64,000 nt of DNA, from assembly GCF_009696045.1 (NCBI RefSeq), contig NZ_VUMT01000003.1, positions 1 through 64,000 on the forward strand, read 5' to 3'. Shown here piece by piece: positions 8,065 through 15,368 of this stretch. This DNA comes from Velocimicrobium porci (GTDB taxonomy: Bacteria > Bacillota > Clostridia > Lachnospirales > Lachnospiraceae). The position numbers and the translations under genes are program-made. The notes under the pieces are model-generated. The model did no database searches. It had not been told where the DNA came from and was given only the letters and a program-made list of their open reading frames with translations. How positions within the stretch are numbered: position 1 is the first letter of the stretch; each line of letters opens with the position of its first letter.

Positions 8065-9135
8065 CTATTTCATTAATGTATAAATACTTGGAAGTTCTGT
8101 AACCCCGAAGTGGTCTGGAATAGTAACAGGGTTTATCCCTAATAGACGTATCTTTCTCAGCCACTTTTCTCGAAATTGCCGAAGATTTCCATATTCTGTC
8201 GGTGTAAATGTATTTACATCAACAATTGCTTTTTCCAGTTCATATAATCCGCCATATCTATGTATCATCTGAATTACGGAAAATAACACGGTCTTATCAT
8301 ATGTGCTGTATCTGCTTTGGTCTATCAGCTTTTTAGCAGTAGCAGTATTTACATACTTTTCTGCTCCGAAAATAGATAATATTTCTTTTTCCAAATACGA
8401 ATAACAGAAGTTATTATCCAAAAAATTTTCTAAAGAGCGTTTATCCTGTTTGCTTCTATTTAGGTTATAAATCCCCTTTTTATTTATCTGTATTTCAATC
8501 CTTATCATATGTTCGATTTTCTCTAAAGTATCTTCATCAATAATTTTGTGATTGTTATTTATTTCCACTAACTTAAAATAGATATTTACTGTTCGGGATT
8601 TACTGCGGAAATAACAGCTTTCAGTCATTAGCAGGTATCTGTCTTTTTTTATTTTTACTGGTTTCATGTTGTAATGTTTATATGGAAATGAGAGATTACA
8701 CATAATTATTTCAAGTGTGGGGTTAATATCCGTACACACAATATCTTTGGTAATATCAACCCTGTCTGTTTTCCAACAGACCATATCGCACTTATGGATA
8801 TTCAAAAATCTAAGTTCATTGATTTCATATATCCTTTTTTGTAATCTCTCAATTATTTCATCTTTCGTGTATTTATTCATATCTAAAGCAAGTACAGGAT
8901 TTTCTCCCATAATCATTCCTGCATTACAGCGTAACAGCAGATAGAATTGTTCAATTGTATCGCCTGTAGTCTTTGAGGTGTACCGATATATTCTTATCTC
9001 AATCTGTGTAATCCCCTTTTTCATATAATAATTTGTCCGATATACCCTGTTTGAAACTTTTACAAGGCTGGGGAGTTTCATTAGCTGTTGGAACATGGAA
9101 GAAGATATGCTACATTTGATTTCAAATGTGTGCAT
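8065..9135 (-). CDS. Candidate replication initiator (phage/plasmid Rep-like)
   Basis: A 356-aa protein. ATG 9135 is preferred because AAAGGAG lies 5 nt upstream; a TTG 18 nt further up lies before that RBS. The first third carries beta-rich stretches (QIEIRIYRYTSK, EQFYLLLRCN); the middle has HMIRIEIQINKKGIYNLNRS, resembling the R-x-E-x-Q-x motif of gene II/X-type rolling-circle initiators. The C-terminal third is helical. I cannot place the catalytic tyrosine with confidence. Position in the element and a large hairpin 64 bp upstream support a replication or mobilisation role, but the assignment is tentative. Confidence 0.45.
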   Translation of the reverse strand: MHTFEIKCSISSSMFQQLMKLPSLVKVSNRVYRTNYYMKKGITQIEIRIYRYTSKTTGDTIEQFYLLLRCNAGMIMGENPVLALDMNKYTKDEIIERLQKRIYEINELRFLNIHKCDMVCWKTDRVDITKDIVCTDINPTLEIIMCNLSFPYKHYNMKPVKIKKDRYLLMTESCYFRSKSRTVNIYFKLVEINNNHKIIDEDTLEKIEHMIRIEIQINKKGIYNLNRSKQDKRSLENFLDNNFCYSYLEKEILSIFGAEKYVNTATAKKLIDQSRYSTYDKTVLFSVIQMIHRYGGLYELEKAIVDVNTFTPTEYGNLRQFREKWLRKIRLLGINPVTIPDHFGVTELPSIYTLMK

Positions 9136-9198
9136 TGTTACTCCTTTCCGCAAGACTTATATAATCTGTCTCACTTAACGAAAAACACTTCTATCTGA

Positions 9199-9242
9199 TG
9201 TCAGAATACAATAATTCATCAGAATTATTTGTATCTCTGACA
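9199..9242. repeat. Large near-perfect inverted repeat upstream of Rep-like gene
   Basis: Arms 9199-9217 and 9222-9242 (TGTCAG...ATAATTC against GAATTAT...CTGACA) pair over almost their whole length with a 4-nt loop. It lies 64-107 bp upstream of the Rep-like gene start and between two minus-strand genes. It could be a nicking hairpin (double-strand origin or oriT) or an operator. No T-run follows on the coding strand. Confidence 0.55.
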
Positions 9243-9311
9243 CCATGAATAGTCATTCGGTTATCTTACTATCAAGACAGATATTTGATTAAGTAATCTT
9301 TATTTGTCTTG

Positions 9312-9503
9312 CTATTTTTCTTCTTTTACTCGTGATAGTTTAATGCTCTCAACTGCTGATAATATCTGCATTTGACGTTCTTTTGACACTGGCTCTCTAA
9401 ACCATTTTCCAAAGGTTGTTTCATGGATGTTTAATACCTTTGCTATCTGCCACATATAAATATTTTCTTTTTTTAGTAACTGTTTGATTTCATCATTGCT
9501 CAT
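9312..9503 (-). CDS. Small HTH protein of the element
   Basis: The 63-aa protein has a single helix-turn-helix: IKQLLKKENIYMWQIAKVLNIHETTFGKWFR, with a basic C-terminal helix. AAGGAAAG precedes the ATG. Such proteins are frequent beside replication genes of Bacillota plasmids and ICEs and probably act as repressors or copy-number regulators. It is upstream of, and co-directional with, the Rep-like gene and divergent from the gene at 9647. Confidence 0.6.
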   Translation of the reverse strand: MSNDEIKQLLKKENIYMWQIAKVLNIHETTFGKWFREPVSKERQMQILSAVESIKLSRVKEEK

Positions 9504-9646
9504 AACATCTTTCCTTTCTTTCTGTTAACAGAAGTTGCATAATTAGTGGTTGCATAATCATCATAAATCCTTATAATATAAATTAAAATCTATATATATG
9601 CTTTTTAAATTTAATTTTAAATGGATATACAAAAAGGAGATTATAT

Positions 9647-10657
9647 ATGGCAGATAATTATGTGAAACTAATAGATGTTGATACAGGATTTATTATTGTA
9701 AGTTCAAATATGCGTGTTGAAATAAAATATGGACAGTTTGCAATTTCTCTTGCCAATTCCAGTTGCAATGATATGTATAAGCTGTTTTCAGACTTTATAA
9801 CACATAATCATTATCTTGAAATGGCTCAACAATTACAGAAGAAATCCATATTACCACGCTTGATAGGTGAAGATGTAATAGATTTAATATTCAAAGACTT
9901 ATATGCTCCAACAACACAATTATTAGCAAAAGATGATATATCTCCCCAACAGGCAATGGCAATAAGCCGATTACTGCTCCATGAACTCAAATATAATTTT
10001 ATGAATGATAAGCAAATAGACTTGAATCATCTTATAAATTATATACCTCTGATTTTTGTGTCTGATGAAGTACATCAGCATATCAGAAAAATGTTATTAA
10101 CAAATACTTCCGCTTTTACCAGTGACTTGCAAAATGAAATCAATCAATTAAATATCCCAATGTCTATTATGACATTAGATGATGGTACTCCGGTAACTGT
10201 ATATGAAATAGAAAATACATTATCCTATTTAGTACTTGATTTACAGAAATATTTTTTATCAAAAAAACGTGTAGTTGAATGCCATAACTGCCATAAACTG
10301 TTTTATCCGAATTACAGAAAATCAGAAATTTATTGCAGATATAAACATGCAGACGGCTCTAAAACGTGTAATATTAAAATGCAACATAGTACAGATGATG
10401 ATTTCGCAAAACTTGCAAGAAGAGCAAGAGGTTATCAGCATAGTCGTTGTTACAATTCCAGTACACAGCAAAAATATAATAAAACCCCCGATTTTCTTCC
10501 CTCTCTTTATGAAGAATGGTCAACCGAATGTAGACAGCACCATATTTATTTCAAAGAACTGGATGATTTTAAGGGATTTCAAAAGTGGGTGGACGATACC
10601 AAATTTACCGCAAATGAATTGGAAAAACGCTTTCAAGAATATAGTAACAAAAAGTGA
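9647..10657 (+). CDS. DUF6076-like protein with zinc finger
   Basis: A 336-aa soluble protein, one of only two genes on the plus strand in the element. The middle part carries VVECHNCHKLFYPNYRKSEIYC...C: Cys pairs typical of a treble-clef/zinc-ribbon finger (about residues 209-240). The C-terminus (PSLYEEWSTECRQHH, FQKWVDDTKF) is helical. The layout matches proteins labelled DUF6076 in Bacillota, to my recollection; no activity is known. AAAAGGAG precedes ATG 9647. It could be accessory cargo or a DNA-associated factor. Confidence 0.55.
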   Translation: MADNYVKLIDVDTGFIIVSSNMRVEIKYGQFAISLANSSCNDMYKLFSDFITHNHYLEMAQQLQKKSILPRLIGEDVIDLIFKDLYAPTTQLLAKDDISPQQAMAISRLLLHELKYNFMNDKQIDLNHLINYIPLIFVSDEVHQHIRKMLLTNTSAFTSDLQNEINQLNIPMSIMTLDDGTPVTVYEIENTLSYLVLDLQKYFLSKKRVVECHNCHKLFYPNYRKSEIYCRYKHADGSKTCNIKMQHSTDDDFAKLARRARGYQHSRCYNSSTQQKYNKTPDFLPSLYEEWSTECRQHHIYFKELDDFKGFQKWVDDTKFTANELEKRFQEYSNKK

Positions 10658-10795
10658 TATACTTGCACAAAAATCATAAAGCATACAACAGATTTTGATT
10701 CTGCGGTGTATATTAGTACAGCTATTGCATAATTTAATATAATTTGTCAAAATTAAGACGTAAAATAACAACCAGTAATCAGAACATTTTGTTAC

Positions 10796-10846
10796 AAAAA
10801 AGGACAGAATACCATTATCCCTATAACTTAAGGTGGTACTCTGCCC
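10796..10846 (-). terminator. Intrinsic terminator of the element's minus-strand genes
   Basis: Arms 10802-10814 and 10834-10846 (GGACAGAATACCA against TGGTACTCTGCCC, two mismatches) with a T-run on the minus strand (10796-10801). It lies 15 nt after the stop of the small membrane protein gene. Confidence 0.75.
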
Positions 10847-10860
10847 GAATAGCATATATT

Positions 10861-11199
10861 TTACTTATCTGCACTTGTTGGTATCAAACCTCTAATCGGA
10901 TGTTTTATTGTAACTAATGATATTGCCCCGATACCAGTGAAACACAAACAGACAACAACGATTATCCATAAAATATATCCTGTAATTCCCCAAAGTCTGC
11001 CTGTACTGGCTTTTGGATAAAACACTTTCAATAATTTAAACCATAAATGAATGACTGCACCATAAAATCCAATGCAGAAAACAATCATTCCCAATGCTCC
11101 AACAGGATTATTACTTGGGTCTTGAAAAAATCCTGTAACAGTTGCAATAACACCACCAACAACCGCTATCAATATGTATAAAATTATCACAACAAACAT
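10861..11199 (-). CDS. Small membrane protein, unknown
   Basis: A 112-aa protein with three hydrophobic helices (ILYILIAVVGGVIATVTGF, LGMIVFCIGFYGAVIHLW, ITGYILWIIVVVCLCFTGIGA). GAGAGGAG directly abuts ATG 11199, so an in-frame GTG at 11190 is an alternative start. It follows the 332-aa membrane protein by 21 nt and is the last gene before a terminator. No family is recognised. Confidence 0.6.
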   Translation of the reverse strand: MFVVIILYILIAVVGGVIATVTGFFQDPSNNPVGALGMIVFCIGFYGAVIHLWFKLLKVFYPKASTGRLWGITGYILWIIVVVCLCFTGIGAISLVTIKHPIRGLIPTSADK

Positions 11200-11220
11200 C
11201 TCCTCTCTTTCACATTTTCT

Positions 11221-12219
11221 TTAGCCGAAAAACCTCGTAATGAACTGAATAAGGCTGTTCTTTGCTCTATCTGACTGATATTGTTTCTTCTCCGACATAC
11301 GACTATTATGCTTTCTGTTTCCGATACCTGCATATGTTTTCTTTTCAAAGGCTTGATTTACTTTTCTTGGTATCTTTATCATCAAAAAATACATCAGATA
11401 TACACCAACAGTCGAAATGGCAATTAAAATAAGACTTGTACTCATAGAAACATGCTTATTTGTTAATCCCTCAAATAAAGCGTATAGAACAATCACAATC
11501 CAAAGTCCGACAAAGACTATCCTTGCAAAATCATAGCCTTTTTGACTGCTTCGTTTTTCCTCATATTTCCGCATATCCTGTTCTGCAATTACAATAGGGT
11601 CTATGAGTTCATCTTCATATTTTCTAAAAACCAATGCAATATGATTTCCAATCATCTTTTCCATTTGTACCATAAATGCTTCTTGTGATTTTTTATCGTT
11701 ACTTCTGCTTTTTAAAGCGTACTCTAGCTTTTCTCTTACCTCGTCATATTCTGTATGGAGATTGACAGGTACTGCACTTACTGCGTGTGTATTAAACCAT
11801 CTGCATATCTGTTCGCTGTCACACCTAGCCACTACATTATGCAATGACACATATGGCACTAACTGCTTTTTAACGATACTGTACACGATTTTATCAACAC
11901 AAGATTTTGTTTTTTCAATAAGACTCTGTATTTCCGCTTTTGTGTAAGTATGGTTTTTCAGTTGGTTAATTCTTTGCTCCTCTGCTCGGTGTGCTTCTCC
12001 AACTTCTTTCGTAAATGCTTTTACTTCGTCATATATTTTTTCTGTCGGAGTCCGATACCCATTAGCACGTTTTATCTGCATTTGGAGTAAATTGTATTCC
12101 CGTCTGATTTCTTCGATTATTTTTATATTTTTATCAGAACGATAATCATATTTAATAAGCAATCTTCGATACTGATTTTTTAATTCTTCTTCCGTTTGGG
12201 GATTATTAAAATAACTCAT
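11221..12219 (-). CDS. J-domain-like membrane protein, unknown
   Basis: A 332-aa protein. The N-terminus (EEELKNQYRRLLIKYDYRSDKN) resembles helices I-II of a DnaJ domain but has KYD where HPD would be, so it cannot stimulate Hsp70 in the normal way. A coiled central region follows (about 60-230). Two TM helices (FARIVFVGLWIVIVLYALF and STSLILIAISTVGVYLMYFL) and a basic C-terminal tail complete it. A canonical J-domain protein is encoded in the same element at 13824. Function unknown; perhaps a membrane scaffold. Confidence 0.55.
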   Translation of the reverse strand: MSYFNNPQTEEELKNQYRRLLIKYDYRSDKNIKIIEEIRREYNLLQMQIKRANGYRTPTEKIYDEVKAFTKEVGEAHRAEEQRINQLKNHTYTKAEIQSLIEKTKSCVDKIVYSIVKKQLVPYVSLHNVVARCDSEQICRWFNTHAVSAVPVNLHTEYDEVREKLEYALKSRSNDKKSQEAFMVQMEKMIGNHIALVFRKYEDELIDPIVIAEQDMRKYEEKRSSQKGYDFARIVFVGLWIVIVLYALFEGLTNKHVSMSTSLILIAISTVGVYLMYFLMIKIPRKVNQAFEKKTYAGIGNRKHNSRMSEKKQYQSDRAKNSLIQFITRFFG

Positions 12220-12257
12220 ATGTACATCACTTCTCCCTATAAATTTCTATCATGTTT

Positions 12258-12641
12258 TTAAATATCATCTAACTTATATTTCTTTGTTTCACTCATTCTA
12301 CTTCCGCCCACAGCAGGGTGAAATGGCAGCCACCCCTGACCACAATTCAGACATACACATTCGATATCCGCACTCCCTAAGCATGAGCCTATTAAAAAAC
12401 CAACTGGACCCAAAAATAAACCACTCGCAACACCCCTTACTAAATTTGCCCCTTTTCTTTTGATTTCAAAATTTGTAGACTGACACTCTGGACATGCACT
12501 ATATATTCCCGGAAATTTAATACCACATTTCCAGCATTGAGGGTCAGCTTCAACAATAGTTGCTCCGCACCTTTTACAAGGCATTTCAAAATCTTCTCTT
12601 AACTTTTGATGAAAAACACCATCTCTTGGGTCATAATCCAT
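12258..12641 (-). CDS. Double zinc-ribbon protein with glycine-rich hairpin
   Basis: A 127-aa protein with three Cys pairs: MPCKRCG...CWKCG, SACPECQ and CVCLNCGQGW, forming zinc ribbons around a hydrophobic Gly-rich stretch (GVASGLFLGPVGFLIGSCLG) that could insert in a membrane. AGGTGG lies before ATG 12641. It is in line with the membrane proteins downstream. Similar zinc-ribbon/TM proteins occur widely and have no defined function. Confidence 0.6.
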   Translation of the reverse strand: MDYDPRDGVFHQKLREDFEMPCKRCGATIVEADPQCWKCGIKFPGIYSACPECQSTNFEIKRKGANLVRGVASGLFLGPVGFLIGSCLGSADIECVCLNCGQGWLPFHPAVGGSRMSETKKYKLDDI

Positions 12642-12779
12642 ATCTATTCCACCTTTCTACCTCATTTCTTTATATTGTCTATATGAGTATTTTTAACTTT
12701 TATAGATTATTCTATCATAAAACAGTAGACATTACAATTAGAGCATAAAAGTACTTATATAGGCAAAGGAGTGTTCTAA

Positions 12780-13100
12780 TTGCAACAGGAAATCAATTAC
12801 AAAAAACTTGGATTAAAAATAAAAGAGATACGCATTAGCAGGGGTCTTACACAAGATACCTTAGCCGAAATGGTTAGCTGTAACACTTCGCATATCTCCA
12901 ATATCGAGAATAATCATACAAAAGTTAGTTTAAACGTTTTACTGGCTATCGCTAATGCCCTCAATACCTCAATAGATTACCTTTTATCTGACCAGTACGA
13001 AAATTCCTCGTTGGCACTGGATAATGAGGTATTACGGGCACTAAGAACCTGCGATAGCGAAAAGAAAGAAAAAATTTTAAAAATGATTGAAATTTTATAA
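12780..13100 (+). CDS. XRE-family HTH regulator of the element
   Basis: A 106-aa Cro/cI-type protein: GLKIKEIRISRGLTQDTLAEMVSCNTSHISNIEN, then helices 4-5 (ANALNTSIDYLLS) and a short C-terminal helix. The start is TTG at 12780 with AAAGGAG upstream. It is encoded opposite to the flanking element genes and is probably the element's repressor. Its stop overlaps the 3' end of the convergent gene at 13095 by 6 nt. Confidence 0.85.
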   Translation: MQQEINYKKLGLKIKEIRISRGLTQDTLAEMVSCNTSHISNIENNHTKVSLNVLLAIANALNTSIDYLLSDQYENSSLALDNEVLRALRTCDSEKKEKILKMIEIL

Positions 13101-13346
13101 ATCTGCCAATATAGATAACAGCGTTTTAACTGTATACTTCATTCCCATTTGAAATGCTTCTATTTGGCTTGTCAAAACCGCATAATACACACAATCCCGT
13201 ATACGTTCCATATCCTTTTCTGAAAAATCTTCTTTGTAGCGTGATATGTATTCTTCCATGCAATCATTGATACGCTTATCCATCTGAAAAATATCTTCTT
13301 CTTGGCTTATAACTTTTTCATAGATTTTCTTTAACAATTCATTCAT
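13095..13346 (-). CDS. Small helical protein, unknown
   Basis: An 83-aa protein, predicted helical and acidic (KIYEKVISQEEDIFQMDKRI, QIEAFQMGMKYTVKTLLSILADL). The second half resembles the DUF6809/YlbF-like small proteins of clostridial elements only loosely. It starts 3 nt after the stop of the upstream gene, so it belongs to the four-gene minus-strand string 14306-13095. Confidence 0.5.
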   Translation of the reverse strand: MNELLKKIYEKVISQEEDIFQMDKRINDCMEEYISRYKEDFSEKDMERIRDCVYYAVLTSQIEAFQMGMKYTVKTLLSILADL

Positions 13347-13349
13347 ATA

Positions 13350-13616
13350 TCATTCCCTCACTTTCGCATAATTATAAAATGTCAGAACGTGGATTAATTG
13401 ATATGTCTGTGCATAATCCAGTTGTTTCCAGTCATTTACTCCAAACAATTCAAATACTATAAACTCAAAGAACTTTCGGGAAATTTTCTTCCGAATAATC
13501 AAATTGCATAATATTTCATATTGTGCTTTGGTGTGACTGCTTGGCATTGGCTGATTGTCGACAGTACGAAGATTACTCAAAATTAAGTATTTACTGTCAT
13601 AATTCAATAACTTCAT
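13350..13616 (-). CDS. Small protein of the element, unknown
   Basis: An 88-aa protein beginning MKLLNYDSKYLILSNLRTVD. ATG 13616 is preferred over an upstream in-frame ATG at 13637 because it overlaps the stop of the previous gene as ATGA, with GGAAAGGCGG ahead. Helical, with conserved-looking aromatic positions in KFFEFIVFELFGVNDWKQLDY. No family recognised. Confidence 0.5.
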   Translation of the reverse strand: MKLLNYDSKYLILSNLRTVDNQPMPSSHTKAQYEILCNLIIRKKISRKFFEFIVFELFGVNDWKQLDYAQTYQLIHVLTFYNYAKVRE

Positions 13617-13807
13617 TCTGACACCGCCTTTCCCCATATTTCTTTACATTCTGAATAATGTGGGCAGTAATCGCAGAAATTGAAATCACACTCTGCCGAT
13701 ACATAACCGCCATAAGCTACCACTGGAACACATACAGATAAATAACAATTACATTCACGACAACAGGAGCAATATTCCCCTACTGCCTGCCCTTGAAAAT
13801 AACACAT
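13613..13807 (-). CDS. Very Cys-rich small protein
   Basis: A 64-aa protein with about 14 cysteines: CSCCRECNCYLSVC, then CDFNFCDYCPHYSEC. Spacing fits one or two zinc or iron-sulfur sites. ATG 13807 is chosen because AAAAGGAG lies about 9 nt upstream; a longer frame from 13837 lacks an RBS. Translationally coupled to its downstream neighbour. Function unknown. Confidence 0.55.
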   Translation of the reverse strand: MCYFQGQAVGEYCSCCRECNCYLSVCVPVVAYGGYVSAECDFNFCDYCPHYSECKEIWGKAVSE

Positions 13808-13823
13808 AATAAACACTCCTTTT

Positions 13824-14306
13824 CTAATCCAAAGCATATTGTTTAGTTCTATGATTTACTTTTTGACAGCCGTATTTCTCCTTAATTTCATCTAAGCTGA
13901 TTTCCTTATTACTTCTTTTTCGAAATTCTCCAAAATGCCAATACCACGCTTTTTTACGTGGAGCATAACGGAAACCAACAGACTTTAATAACTCTCTGTA
14001 TTCATAAGCACCTTTTTCAATCCATATCCATTCACCAACAATTTCAATGTCTGCGTTAATATGAATAATCTTCTTTATAACCTCTTTAAATGCTTCATTT
14101 TCGGCTCTTTCTTCTTGTGTATAAGATTGACTGTCTGAATGTTCTTCTGTGCTCAAAATCGAAAATACAAGGTCATATTCCGCATTGATTTCCTGCGTAA
14201 TTTCAACACTTCCGTTTTCATTGTCAGGGTGGTACGACTTCAATAGCTCTCTGTACCTCTTTCGTAATTGCTCAATCGTTGCTACATCTTTAAACCATTT
14301 TCTCAT
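13824..14306 (-). CDS. J-domain protein of mobile elements
   Basis: A 160-aa protein. The N-terminal J domain has the HPD signature in LRKRYRELLKSYHPDNENG (about residues 14-33), so it should stimulate a DnaK-type ATPase. The C-terminal part (about 95-150) contains IEIVGEWIWIEKG and GFRYAPRKKAWYWHFGE, a small domain seen beside J domains in plasmid and ICE proteins of Bacillota. Possible role: loading host DnaK on the element's replication protein. This is inference from plasmid biology, not read from sequence. Confidence 0.75.
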   Translation of the reverse strand: MRKWFKDVATIEQLRKRYRELLKSYHPDNENGSVEITQEINAEYDLVFSILSTEEHSDSQSYTQEERAENEAFKEVIKKIIHINADIEIVGEWIWIEKGAYEYRELLKSVGFRYAPRKKAWYWHFGEFRKRSNKEISLDEIKEKYGCQKVNHRTKQYALD

Positions 14307-14363
14307 GCTTCATCTTCTCCTTTCATCAGCACATATTTTTAGGCAACAAAAAAAGATAGTTTA

Positions 14364-14425
14364 ACGACTTGTCTAGGTCGTGAAGTTTGAACCTTATATA
14401 TAGGACGGCTGGGTTCGCAACTTCA
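14364..14425. repeat. Cluster of inverted repeats between resolvase and J-domain genes
   Basis: ACGAC (14364-14368) and GTCGT (14377-14381) are followed by a longer dyad: TGAAGTTTGAACC (14381-14393) against GGTTCGCAACTTCA (14412-14425), one bulge. A further TCCCC/GGGGA hairpin lies near 14479-14492. The 188-bp gap holds no gene. It could be an origin, a resolvase site or a leader that controls the downstream operon. Confidence 0.4.
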
Positions 14426-14494
14426 TTTTATTTTCAAGAACCATTGACCGACTGGCTCTCAAAATTTTATATATTTTTCCCCACTAATGGGGAT

Positions 14495-15064
14495 TTATAA
14501 TATAGATTGATTTCTTTTTGCTCTGACAAGCGTTGATTTGCTAATACCTGTCATTTCCTCTACCTGCCGATAAGAATAGGATTGCAATAATTCTAATGCA
14601 TGAGCTATTTTCTTTGCATTATACTTTTTAGGTCTGCCCTCTTTAAAGTCTGCTCTTTGCTTAGCTATCTGCTTACCGCCTTGTGTACGTTCAATAATCA
14701 TAGCTCTTTCAAACTCCGCAAATGCTAACAGATTTGTAACAATCAATCTTCCCATTGGGGTATTTTCAATCAATCCCATGTTCAGAATATGGATTTTAAC
14801 ACCCTTATTCATCAACAGGTCTATATACTCTAATCCCTCTTTTGTAGAACGACAAAAACGGTCTAATTTGGTTACAATCACATAATCATCTTGCTGTGCT
14901 TTTTCCAGTATTTGATTAAACAACGGTCTTTCCTTTGCTCCCGAATAACTTTCAACAACAATTTCAGCATCGGAATACAGATTTTTAATTGCTGTGGTCT
15001 GTTCTTCAATACTGTTACCATCTAATTGCCCTTTTGTACTTACTCTTGCATATCCATATTTCAT
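14495..15064 (-). CDS. Serine recombinase (resolvase/invertase family)
   Basis: A 189-aa small serine recombinase. The catalytic domain (1-140) starts [11 protein letters not shown] (Ser nucleophile in ARVST) and continues with [23 protein letters not shown] (the D-R-x-x-R motif) and [23 protein letters not shown]. The C-terminal HTH reads [22 protein letters not shown]. Size and domains match plasmid and Tn3-type resolvases, which resolve multimers. It lies near the right end of the element. AAAGGAG precedes ATG 15064. With its own integrase present, a role in multimer resolution or inversion is more likely than integration. Confidence 0.9.
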   Translation of the reverse strand: MKYGYARVSTKGQLDGNSIEEQTTAIKNLYSDAEIVVESYSGAKERPLFNQILEKAQQDDYVIVTKLDRFCRSTKEGLEYIDLLMNKGVKIHILNMGLIENTPMGRLIVTNLLAFAEFERAMIIERTQGGKQIAKQRADFKEGRPKKYNAKKIAHALELLQSYSYRQVEEMTGISKSTLVRAKRNQSIL

Positions 15065-15084
15065 TTTGATTACACTCCTTTACT

Positions 15085-15190
15085 ATATTTGATATTTACT
15101 TTTGACCATAAGAAATGACACCGCTCAAAGCCTGCATTTACGCAGACCTTAAAACGGTGTCAAATCTTAAAAGTTTTGGTTACAAATATT
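15085..15190. repeat. Extended dyad beside the resolvase gene (candidate res site)
   Basis: Perfect 8-bp arms TGACACCG (15116-15123) and CGGTGTCA (15155-15162) are extended outwards by imperfect AT-rich symmetry (about 30 bp per arm). They contain an inner dyad CTGC (15132-15135)/GCAG (15142-15145). It sits 52 bp upstream of the resolvase start, where res sites normally lie. It contains no gene. Confidence 0.5.
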
Positions 15191-15265
15191 AAATTCAATT
15201 CAATATATCTTTCTTGCTTAAATATGGATAATCTTTTCTCACAAATAAGGTCACATTCCAAATAA

Positions 15266-15287
15266 TAACGTCAAAATAGCGTCACAA
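15266..15287. promoter_or_regulatory. Right arm-type integrase site (candidate)
   Basis: Partner of the 22-bp block at 6354-6375, same orientation, 19 of 22 identical. A further partial GTCACA copy lies at 15250-15255. It lies about 125 bp inside the right crossover region. Direct arm repeats on both sides of a core are the standard attP layout of tyrosine integrases. Confidence 0.6.
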
Positions 15288-15313
15288 GTCCATGTTATTC
15301 TATTTTTACGCAT

Positions 15314-15344
15314 AAAAAAAGAGGCTCTCCATTATTGGAAAGCC
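15314..15344 (-). terminator. Element-supplied tuf terminator
   Basis: On the minus strand GGCTTTCC pairs with GGAGAGCC (15323-15330 with 15337-15344, one mismatch), followed by seven T (15314-15320). It lies 24 nt after the tuf stop. Its loop-proximal bases match those of the displaced original terminator at 6134-6165, suggesting both descend from tuf terminators of related hosts. Confidence 0.75.
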
Positions 15345-15368
15345 CCATAAAATCAACGTTTTTATAGA

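Noticed and set aside
10275..10679. 134-codon frame overlapping the DUF6076-like gene
   Set aside because: It lies in another frame of a gene with a clear RBS and zinc-finger motif.
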